Source of the DNA: Archegozetes longisetosus
Taxonomy: Eukaryota > Arthropoda > Arachnida > Sarcoptiformes > Trhypochthoniidae
Reading direction: 5' to 3'
Length of the DNA: 64,000 nucleotides
NCBI GenBank assembly: GCA_018873245.2
Contig: JAEMBT020000009.1
Location: 806,001-870,000, forward strand
Shown here: one piece after another, positions 12,750 to 23,700 of the stretch
How the letters are laid out: every line of letters starts with the position of its first letter
Numbering within the stretch: position 1 is the stretch's first letter
Program-made: the position numbers and the translations under genes
Notes under the pieces: model-generated
The model's database searches: none
What the model was told of the DNA's origin: nothing
Seen by the model: the letters and a program-made list of their open reading frames with translations, nothing else

Positions 12750-14010
12750 ATGGCGAATAAAGTATTCGAATTATGTTTAGTTCTGTGTTTCATTGGAATT
12801 ACTTTTGCGGATAAGAATAATGAGGATAAAAAGGATGTGATTAAAGCTCAAGAAACTGTGATAGATGTTCTCGAAGATCTCCAGACAGCCGCTGGTGGCC
12901 ATTACGAAGGCGGAGGACACGATAACCATCAAAACAGTGGTTATAGTTCTTCGAGCCACGGTGGAGGTTCGAATGATGGATCGAAGAAATATGGAAAAGA
13001 TTCCTGGGGTAAAAGTGGATCGGATTGGGGAAAGTCGAGTGATAAAAAATATGGAGACCAAGCAAAATGGGGTAAAAATTGATTGATTAGGGATTTTTCA
13101 GAATATTTTCTATGATTATTTTTGATTCGATTGATAAGGTAATAACGAATGGAATAAACACGGATTGAATTCGAAAGATTCGAATTGGAAACAGAATGCG
13201 GGCGGAGATAATAGCGCGAAATGGAATGAATGGGCAGATAATGCAAAGTGGAAGTCGGATAAGGGCAAAGGCTATGAAAAATCCTATTCTTACGATAAAT
13301 CCGATGGCTCTAAAAATTCTTATGGCAAGAATGGTCAGAAAAAGACGGATATTATAAAAGTTCCAAAGGGTTTGTCATTTACTAAAGTATATGGTGTCGA
13401 ACTTAAGTCATGAAAAGTCTTTATGCTTTTGCAGCTCTAACAATGGTTTAAATAAATACGGATCCAGTAGTAAAGACGATCACGGATCAAAGAAGTCTTA
13501 TGGAGATTCGGTATCGGTTTATGTTCTTTATTCACAAAAATATTTTCCCTCTCAATACTAAATAAATGACTAAATTCTCAATCATTTGATTATTGAAGGG
13601 TTGGAACGATTGGGGCAAAGCTAAAAAGAGTTATGGAAATCAAGATCATGGAAACTCTTATTGGTCTGAAAAGAAACCGAGTTATCACAAATCATCCAAA
13701 CATTCGAGTTATGGAAGTAGTAGTCAAAGCGGTCACGATGACAGTGGATATGATGGCGGACGGCGGACATGACAGCGGACACAGCGGACATGACAGCGGA
13801 CATGACAGCGGACATGACAGCGGACATGATATCGGTTATGGCGGTGGACTCGAAGAATATGGTGGAGGACATGGGGAATACGACAGCGGTATTGAAGATC
13901 ATGGACATAACTCTGGACATGATTCTGGTCATGGGGGTTATGAACTTTCTTATGATGATTCGGGACATGGCGCAGAACTTATGGGTTATGAACACTCGGG
14001 TTGGCATTGA
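12750..14010 (+). CDS. Secreted Gly/Ser/Lys/Trp- and His-rich protein (four exons, two apparent frameshifts)
   Basis: Exons by splice sites and phase: 12750-13071, 13139-13369, 13435-13510, 13599-14010. Residues 1-20 (MANKVFELCLVLCFIGITFA) form a signal peptide. A charged segment follows, then a Gly/Ser/Tyr/His region starting AAGGHYEGGGHDNH, Trp-rich segments (KSGSDWGKSSDKK, KWNEWADNAKWK) and a C-terminal run of GHDSGHDSG units. Exon 2 begins in one frame and ends in another (EWSEKDGYYKSSK). The second frame gives a phase-2 donor that fits the phase-2 acceptor at 13435, and it resembles WSEKKPSYHKSSKH in exon 4, so a single-base shift lies near 13320-13335. Exon 4 also shifts by one base at about 13755-13765 (after DSGYDGG), before the GHD repeats. 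The protein is probably a cuticle, silk or metal-binding extracellular protein. It is related in layout to the minus-strand gene at 6.1-7.8 kb. The shifts could be sequencing errors or decay. Confidence 0.65.
13768..13828 (+). repeat. Short GHDSGHDSG-coding tandem repeat
   Basis: Tandem units with the core GGACATGACAGC encode Gly-His-Asp-Ser. The decayed copy of this exon at 44.4 kb lacks this stretch, so the array either expanded in the gene or was lost from the copy. Confidence 0.7.
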
Positions 14011-14165
14011 TTCCAAGTTTTAGTTATAATCGCTTACAAACAAATTTCGGACAAAACTTGATTTTAACTTGTATTGTATAAACATTTGTATTAATTATTT
14101 ATTAATGATTCGATTTTAAAACTATTATTTCACTTGTATTTATTGCGGATCTTCGGTGGACTTCG

Positions 14166-14171
14166 AATAAA
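14166..14171 (+). promoter_or_regulatory. Candidate polyadenylation signal
   Basis: AATAAA about 155 bp after the stop of the gene ending at 14010. It is retained in the duplicated copy near 44.86 kb. Confidence 0.5.
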
Positions 14172-14878
14172 AAAATCAATTTATAATAAGTTTGTTTTTG
14201 CATCAATTTTTTAAAGTCTGAATTTCAAAGTTTCTAATGTATCGAAACTTCGAAATACTTCAAACTAACTAACAAATCGAAACTAAATGTTGTTTAAAGT
14301 AATTTTCAAAATAGGCTTAATTTAAACAACTTATTCAAAGTCTCCTTTAAGACAATGAGACCGTCGATAAGTATTGAAGCGTTGAATAATTGTAATAATA
14401 ATTAAGTAAATAATTTGAGTTAATAATAAACGTATTAGATCTAATCGTTTACACAATACATGAGCTCTGACGCACATAATTCAGGAAATATTTCTTAATT
14501 TTAGGTTATTACTGGTTTTATCATTTTTATTATAGGAATATTATATGAAAAAGTTGCGAAAGTATTGAATCGGTAATTAGAGCACTGTTTTATCAAAATT
14601 TTTAGTCATTTAGTGAGTGTTCACTTCAAACTTTTTAATACGTAATACATATGTTTGTAAAACTTTTAGATTTGATTTTAAAATCTTAGTAGTGCCAGAA
14701 ATCTGTTTTTGATTAAATTCGACATTTTTAGACCTGATTATAAGGAATGTAATCAAACATTTAAGCTAAAAGAAAAATCAGAAAAATATTCAGAGAACCA
14801 TTCGCGCATTCATATGAGAGAAAGATAATTTACATGGTGTTTAGCTACAATATATGAAAAAATCAAATTAACACTGGA
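14172..14878. other. 3' flank of the Gly/Lys/His-rich gene, no gene seen
   Basis: Non-coding. Up to about 14433 it is homologous to the flank of the duplicated exon at 44.9-45.1 kb; beyond that I see nothing. Confidence 0.5.
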
Positions 14879-15975
14879 AGCATCTCAAGTGGTTATCAGA
14901 TCTGAATCTCACACTAAAATTTGATTAAAGTGCTTGTCTTCACATACCTAACGAACATAATCTTAACTACGAATATACTCCGAGTGACCAGAAATATGCA
15001 CCCAAAATATACTTACATATAAAAGAAAGCTGTAATATACTAAACTCGGGGGGAGGGAGGGTAAATTCTAATCACTGACTACTGAATTTTCAATTTAAAA
15101 GTGTAAGAGAGATATGCTTTGAAAGCGATTCAAATGATTGTGATAATTGTTATTTTATTTGTTATTCTCATTGTGATAAGAATTTGTTTAAATCATTTTT
15201 CAATTCATATCATGTCCACTATAAATAATTAAAATGAAATTTATACAAACTTTTGTTTAAAGAATGTTAGATGTTAGCAGAATAGTTCGGACGACTGGAT
15301 CTTTAAAACAAATCTATATTCTTCAAATATGATTAGTGAATATATTTGCCTCCTGTCTGGTTGACCAAAGTCCATCGTAGTGGTAGGCGTCTTATGCCAG
15401 TGGCGGCTCTTTGGGCATTTATTTCATGTATAATTCGACCATACGCCGTCCCAAGTTCAGTCTCATTACCAAATCTCTTATCTTTACTTGGCCTCTTTTT
15501 TCTTGAAATACCATCAAAGTCGCAGGGGCTCAAATCAGGACTTTGTTGGTATTTCAAAATAAAGAGGCCAAGTAAAGATAAGAGATTTGGTAATGAGACT
15601 GAACTTGGGACGGCGTATGGTCGAATTATACATGAAATAAATGTCTAAAGAGCCGCCAGTGACATAAGACGCCTCCCACTACGATGGGCTTTGGTCAACT
15701 AGACAGGAAGTAAATACACTCATTAATCATATAATCCTATTTGAAAAATATAAATTTATTTTAAAGATCCAGTTGTCAGAACTATTCTGCTAAGATATAT
15801 CTATAAGTATTGCAACGTTCAATATAATATAGTGCTTGAATAGTCGATTTCTGGCCTGCATATCCGGTCACTCGGAGCATATTCGCAGCTAAGATTATGT
15901 TCGTTAAATATGTGAAGACAAGTATTCTAATAAAGTTTTAGTCTGAAATTCAAACCTGATAGCCACTTGAGATAC
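14879..15975. mobile_element. Inverted-repeat (foldback) element, copy 2, containing a second palindrome
   Basis: The outer arms (about 14879-15000 and 15860-15975) are imperfect reverse complements, with words such as CTCCGAGTGACC and its complement GGTCACTCGGAG. They resemble the arms of the 3.6-kb element. Nested between them is the mariner palindrome at 15276-15791. The outer arms are unequally spaced from it, which suggests insertion of one element into another. Confidence 0.55.
15276..15791. mobile_element. Head-to-head palindrome of mariner transposase C-terminal fragments
   Basis: Two arms of about 245 bp (15276-15521 and 15540-15791) are near-perfect reverse complements around a short loop of about 18 bp. 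The left arm on the minus strand reads QQSPDLSPCDF, then a basic KKRPSKDKRF segment, then GIRRLPLRW and a C-terminal GGKYI. This is the end of a Tc1/mariner transposase, including the SPDLxPCDF motif that carries the last catalytic Asp. The right arm repeats much of it on the plus strand with changes and a stop. Neither fragment is functional. Confidence 0.75.
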
Positions 15976-17672
15976 TTTCAGTATTAGCGATAGTAAAAAA
16001 TCATCAATAGGTTATTTTAATGATAAGGAATTTGGGTATGATTTCGAAGGGAATTGTTTCGGAGTTTTGAATAGTAAAGTTTCAAAAGATGAAGTTCGAA
16101 AAACCCTATTTTCAAACAGCATACCAGAGAAAAGATTCAAATTTTCTAAACTTAAAATGGACTAAATTTTGAAAAGAAATATTTTCAAATATTAAATGGA
16201 TTGAAATTGAACATTAATGAAATAAATAAGCTCAATTTCTGGAATAAACTCGTTTTAGATACTGTCAAACTACAGGAGAATTCCAATAGATTAAGAGATT
16301 AGCAGATTGAGAGTCTTAAAGATAAAACTTTAAAGTTTTTATTCATTAGTAGATATTCTTTAGTGAGAGATTTTCCATTTTTAAAATTTTATAGAATAAA
16401 CTATGAATAATTGGGTCCGTTTAATTAAAAATAAGTGTAGTTCTATAGGTTGACAAGAATTTGATGTTTTATAAAGATAAGACCTACAACCATTTTCATT
16501 ATTAATCTATCTGTTTCTTAATAAAGATTTAAAAGGAAAATATCTGTAAAAATAAAATGAGTTTATCGTGTTATTAAGGCCTCAAAACAGGGTTCTCGAA
16601 ACTTCGAAGTGTAATCATTTCGAACATAATATCAAAACATAGAAGTAGTTTAAAACGTGAATCTTGAAGCATTGAGAGACTTAGCAACAAATCACATCAT
16701 AAATTAACTAAAAATTCAAATCTAAATCAGCAGGTGAACAAACATTTTGATTTTAGGCAATTTAAATGTAATTTGAATGAATGCGATCAAAGTCCTGTCA
16801 ACTCATCTTAGGTCTCAAATAAGTTTTAAATATAGAAATTAGAAGCAATTTAAATGTAAAGATCATTCGTTCAATTTTCTAAATTCAAAAGATGTTTACA
16901 AAGACGCAAAAAAATTAAATTTTATTCATAAATGAAAGTTCAAAATGATTTATCAATCTAGTTAATGGCTAATTAATTTCTTAAATACCGATTGAATTCA
17001 AAAACAAATAGTTTGAATGTCTGCCAATTGTTGTTCAATTGATTGTCACATTATATGTTTTGTTAATTAAATTTTGCTATCGTCTAAAAATCTTATATTT
17101 ATTTTTGTTAAAACTTTTTTATTACAAAATCTTCTATATTATGTCATATTATAAGAATGTATTTAATTTTAGAATAAGTTCTGCTTTTGCTTCAAAATAA
17201 AACTTACATGAAAATCAAGTATTATTGAGCATAATAGTTAAAAAATTGAATTATTCTAATAGTATATGTCATGTCATATTTGCTCAGTAACAATCTCTGC
17301 TCTCATTGCTAAATCCGGTTTATTAGATCAAAAAATGTTTAAGAACAATTATTGAAGTGTTATTTACAGTAATATTTTATTCCATCGGTAGAATCAAAAA
17401 CTTTCGTTTGTTATATCATAACAAGAGTGACAATCATTCAAACAAATCAAAAATATTCTTTATACCATTCAAATTGATGAAACTTTTATGGAAAAAACTC
17501 TAACTTTTACTATTTATTGACGAATTTCTAAGTAAAACATTTCGAATAAATCATGAACTTCGAATAAACATTGTGTAAATATAAATTTATTCCTCATGAA
17601 TATTCCACAACTTATATCACAAGAGAAATCAGTTGTGAAATCCATATTTACAATTTCTAATAGATAGGAGGC
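15976..17672. other. No recognisable gene
   Basis: AT-rich upstream region of the CUB-mucin gene. No open frame, repeat or motif that I can support. Confidence 0.5.
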
Positions 17673-17678
17673 TATAAA
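17673..17678 (+). promoter_or_regulatory. Candidate TATA box of the CUB-mucin gene
   Basis: TATAAA about 94 bp before the ATG at 17767, which would place the start site near 17704. No clear initiator is visible, so this is tentative. Confidence 0.35.
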
Positions 17679-17766
17679 TTTGCTCTCTATTAACTTTTGT
17701 CTCTATTTGAAAATTCGATTCAAGCTAAAGTTTTTGAACTACGCGTATTTCAATAATATTCTTGAT

Positions 17767-20700
17767 ATGAATATTGGTTTCAAAAGAATTGAATCATTGC
17801 TTTTGATTACACTCTTTATAAACTTGCTTTTATGTGTATTATCTGAAAGTATGTTAGGAATAAATGATTATCTGACTTTTATATCATATATATCTACTAT
17901 ACCTTATTTGATGTCTTATAACGCATTGTATTTTAATAGGTTCAGGATATGGAATCAGAAGCAGATATGGAAAATCAAACAGAATCAAGAGAGCGGCCGG
18001 TGAGTCAAATGAATCTAAAAACTGTTAAGATTTGAGTTTACTTGAAGTTTGATAATTTAACTCCGAATAGGGATGCAATGATCATTCGATTTTGAACCTA
18101 CTAATAATCAAGTTAAAAACCAATTGTAAATTATCAAATTCTGAATGACTCAATAATTCAATGGTGAAATGATAAAATATTAGGTCAGTCAATAAATTCT
18201 CGGCCTAACACCTTTCCTAATATATTTGAACGTTGATTTTTGTGCCAATAATAGTGATATGCTTCAAAAGATTGTATACCAAAAATTAGCTGGTTTCACT
18301 GAAAGATAAAAAATTAGACAACATTTTTATGTCAAAAACACTTAGGAATTCTTAGAAAAAATTTTTTATACTGGGTGGAATTGATACTGCCTCTTTAACA
18401 ATCTATCATTTTATTACTAATATGGGGAGTCAGTCAATTTTTAACATGAGATCTCATGAGACGCTATTATCACTATCAAAGTCAGCACTCAAAAATATCA
18501 GGAAAGGTGTTAAGCCGAGAACTTATTGACTGACCGATAGCTGAACTGATGAATAGTTGAATGGTTAGATAGTTGAACGGTAGAATAGTTGTGGTCGATT
18601 TGATTTATGAACATCTCATATAAATGCCTAATCGTTAGTTTAAAAATGGTTAGAATTTAATGAAGAACTCTTATAAAAAGGGCATAAAATCAATTAAGTC
18701 ATTGGAATTCTAATAGAGATATAATTTAATATGAAATAGACGACAAATACAAACTCTATCCCCATATATATTTACCTATAATAGTGTCGAATTTCAAACA
18801 AAATTCAACTATTATTTTGAGTAATTGTTTTAATTGATAGCTAATCGATGAATCGATGTATTCATCAAATTATCGACAAATCAAAGTAAAGAAAGAGAAA
18901 TCAAACAAATTAGGTTTGATCTAAACTCGCATTAAACAAATATAAGACTAATACTCTTTTTATTTAGGATTTGATGTCTAATCAAAACGAGTTAACAAAA
19001 CATTTGTAACGCATTCTTACAAATAGAGAAAATGATTTTGATCCAAATCTTAAATCAAAATAGAATAACAATAAAACGTTAACTTGTTTTAGAAAAACTG
19101 ATTTTGAGTCTTATTTTTGTACATCAACAGTCATTTAATTAGTTTTTGAATGCTTTTCCGAAGTTGAACAGATTTTTTCAAATGAATATTAAGAATTTTT
19201 TTCTAAGACTAAGATTTAAGTATTGATAAGAGACTGCAGCTATTTTCAGAACTATTGTTTGGTTTAATTTATTGACAGATTTGAAACAGACAAAACTTCG
19301 AACTTCAACTCCTCAGCAATTAATCAAATTGCTCGAACACGACGGATTTTGCACATCTAAGGGTTATATAGGAAAGCATATGAATGCGAGTGATTGCGAA
19401 CTGTGTTGCGGACAAACACGAGAAACGGAAAAACCACATTATAGTGATTATAGTGATGATGACGAACGAGATAGCAAAAATCGTACAGTTTGCTGTTATT
19501 GTAAGTTAGAGTAATTCAAACGATCAAACAAAGTGTTTTAAACTATATAGATTTTCATTCGGTACAAAATCAAAGGTATGAAAGAGGCTGAAAGTACAAA
19601 GAATGGCACCCTAAACAGTACAACAGATTTTCATTGCCCGGTATCTTATTATGAAAATAATTGTGGCTCAGAGGCATCGACTGATGAGATCGGAATTTTT
19701 ATAGCAAATATTCATTACGGACCAAATGTTTGTCAGATATTAATCTATTTCGAAAGGTTTCAAATCGACGGACCGACTGAAGGCCAATGCATTGATTGTA
19801 CGCTCATAATAATAGGTCATAACCACGAGCAATTTATTCCTATTATTTGCGGAAATATGGACCAACAGTCGAGTTAGTTATTAAACTTCAGTTGATACTG
19901 AATGCAATTATTTTTCCAGAAACGGTTTTGACCAATTCTGTATTCATTCGATTTAATAGTTTGGGTAGACGTGGATCAGTTCAAGTCAGGAGCGATCATA
20001 ATTAAGATAGAATGCTCTAAAAGAAGGAGCAGGAGATGGCGTTTGGTTATTGTTGCCATTGAATGTTGTTCACAACTTTTAGGTAAATATAATATTTTGG
20101 TATTTATTGAAAACTTGTTTCAGTCGAATAATTGAAAATTTGATCAAAACATAAAATTGATATTCTTTGGAGTTTCGAGCCTGTGAACTTGAAGAAACTT
20201 GCACATTTTAATATCAGAAAAAAGACATAATTGTTCACAACTAGTTTGATAGGAATGCATTTGAATACTTGAAGTGTAAAATAGAATCAAAATCTATTTG
20301 CATCACATCTGAAAAATTAAAAACCGTAGCCTAGATCACAGTCGACAATGATAACCAAAAAATAGTCTTTCGTTAATTCGTTTTTAGAGACCGAATATTC
20401 TCTTATACAAACTAGAAATACAGCCATTCTTTCTAGAGAACCTTAGAGGGTTCGGGCCTTGAGGAGTGCAGTATATACATCGAAATATACATTGTTTAGA
20501 TTTAAAACTCGATAAAATACAAATTGAACTAAAATCAAGGTTAAAATGAATTGATTAGGATAATTGAAAACAAGTAAAATCTTCTCGAAAATTATTTTTA
20601 TTGAATAGACACAATATTATAGTATGAGTTCGTTTTATATTTTATCGTAAATTTAACTTCACTTCGGATGATGGTTAGTATTCGTCTAGATTAGGTTAAA

Positions 20701-23700
20701 CAATGTGACGGACTTAAATCACTACGTTAATCATTCTTCCTGCTAACTTGATTTAAATAAATATATTTTGAATAAAAAATCTTCGGATTGAGTCAAGTTA
20801 TAGTGAATATAGTGAAATAGATTATGACAAAATCTAAGAGTAAACACATGACTCTCTTGTGCTCGAACCCTATAGCAACTATAAATGTTAAGATTACGGA
20901 AATTTTTAAATGTAAAATACATATAAAACTTTTGTAATCGGATCTAAAATATTATGTGAGGTATAATATTTGATTTATTTAAAGCGCCGAAAGGATGCCT
21001 TCAATATATGTTAACAAGCACGGGAAAAATATTTAGTTTCAATTGGAATCAAAATCTGCTAACTGAGAAACACCTGCAGACAACTATCCATAACATGAGT
21101 TACACCATATGCTTTAGGAGATACTGTGGAATCGAAATTCGTGTTATAAGGCCAAGGTTTTACTTCAATTTTCCTTCAAACTATTCCTTACAACATAATG
21201 AAAGTTCAGCAGTGGGTCCGTATTGCGATAAAGGGTCGATGAACACACCAATAAACAAAAGGAATCCAAGTCAAGCAACAAAATTCTGCGGATATCATTT
21301 GAACGAAGAGCCTGGTCAATACAAAGATAAAATAATTATTATATATACGAGTGGACCGATATACGTGACAATGGTTATGGGTGAGTTCTGTGAAGGAACT
21401 GGCTTTGCATTAAAGTATAAATTAATTTCGTGTCGAAAACCGACAACAATGCCGCCACAAACAAGTAAGTAACTAATAGTTCAAAGATGAAGAGTAAACA
21501 AGAAAAGATAAAATATTGAAATGAGATAAACAATAAAAGTGTATTCAAAAAAGTGCGAAAACATATGAATTATAAAACAGAATTTTTATGAAAAAAAGAG
21601 GTATTAAATTGAAAAAAATTTAAAATAAATATTAATACTAGAACAGTATTTCATGTGTAAAATGACCGTCAAGCGGATAAATACTGTTATATATATTAAA
21701 TGCAATTTCGAAAATAAAGAAAACTAATCATATATTCAAATAGCCATGAAATTAAACATGTAAAGCTAAAAATTAATTATATACAAACTATATTAATCTG
21801 CTAATACAGTAACTGCGTCTTCGTCTATGCCGGCAACCGGAGAACCAACTAGTGAACCTACAACGCCGGGCACTGAAATTACCTCAATAACGACAAGCTC
21901 AAGTCCGGAAACAACCGGATCGACAGTAACAGAGACCGGATCAACAGTAAGAGAAACCGGATCGACAGTAACAGAAACTGGATCTACAGTAACAGAGACC
22001 GGATCAACAGTAACAGAGACCGGATCGACAGTAACAGAAACCGGATCGACAATAACAGAAACCGGATCTACTCCTACAGTGACTGCGTCTTCGTCTGAAC
22101 CTGTAACCGGAGAACCAACTAGTGAACCTACAACGCAGGGCAATGAAACTACCCCAATAACAACAAGCTCAAGTCCGGAAACAACCGGATCGACAGTAAC
22201 AGAGACCGGATCAACAGTTACAGAAACTGGATCGACAATAACAGAAACCGGATCTACTCCTACAGTGACTGCGTCTTCGTCTGAACCTGTAACCGGAGAA
22301 CCAACTAGTGAACATACAACGCCGGGCACTGAAACTACCCCAATAACAACAAGCTCAAGTCCGGAAACAACTGGATCTACAGTAACAGAGACCGGATCGA
22401 CAGTAACAGAAACCGGATCGACAGTAACAGAAACCGGATCGACAGTAACAGAAACCGGATCGACAGTAACAGAGACCGGATCGACAGTAACAGAAACCGG
22501 ATCAACAGTAACAGAAACTGGATCTACTCCTACAGTAACTGCGTCTTCGTCTGAACCAGTAACCGGAGAACCAACTAGTGAACCTACAACGCCGGGCACT
22601 GAAACTACCCCAATAACAACAAGCTCAAGTCCGGAAACAACCGGATCGACAGTAACAGAGACCGGATCAACAGTTACAGGAACTGGATCGACAGTAACAG
22701 AAACCGGATCGACAGTAACAGAAACTGGGTCTACCGTAACAGAAACTGCATCTTCAGTAACAGAGACCGGATCAACAGTAACAGAAACTGGATCTACTCC
22801 TACAGTAACTGCGTCTTCTTCTGAACCGGTAACCGGAGAACCAACTAGTGAACCTACAACGCCGGGCACAGAAACTACCCCAATAACAACAAGCTCAAGT
22901 CCGGAAACAACTGGATCTACAGTAACAGAGACCGGATCGACAGTAACAGAAACCGGATCGACAGTAACAGAAACTGGATCTACAGTAACCGAGACAGGAT
23001 CAACAGTAACAGAAACTGGATCGACAGTAACAGAAACTGGATCCACAGTAACAGAGACCGGATCGACAGTAACAGAAACCGGATCAACAGTAACAGAAAC
23101 TGGATCTACTCCTACAGTAACTGCGTCTTCGTCTGAACCAGTAACCGGAGAACCAACTAGTGAACCTACAACGCCGGGCACTGAAACTACCCCAATAACA
23201 ACAAGCTCAAGTCCGGAAACAACCGGATCGACAGTAACAGAGACCGGATCAACAGTTACAGAAACTGGATCGACAGTAACAGAAACCGGATCGACAGTAA
23301 CAGAAACTGGATCTACAGAAACTGGATCTTCAGTAACAGAGACCGGATCAACAGTAACAGAAACTGGATCTACTCCTACAGTAACTGCGTCTTCTTCTGA
23401 ACCGGTAACCGGAGAACCAACTAGTGAACCTACAACGCCGGGCACAGAAACTACCCCAATAACAACAAGCTCAAGTCCGGAAACAACTGGATCTACAGTA
23501 ACAGAGACCGGATCGACAGTAACAGAAACCGGATCGACAGTAACAGAAACTGGATCTACAGTAACCGAGACAGGATCAACAGTAACAGAAACTGGATCGA
23601 CAGTAACAGAAACTGGATCCACAGTAACAGAGACCGGATCGACAGTAACAGAAACCGGATCGACAGTAACAGAAACTGGATCGACAGTAACAGAAACCGG

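Noticed and set aside
12777..13246. Minus-strand frames opposite the 12.75-kb gene
   Set aside because: Antisense shadows of Gly/Ser-rich coding sequence without splice or promoter support.
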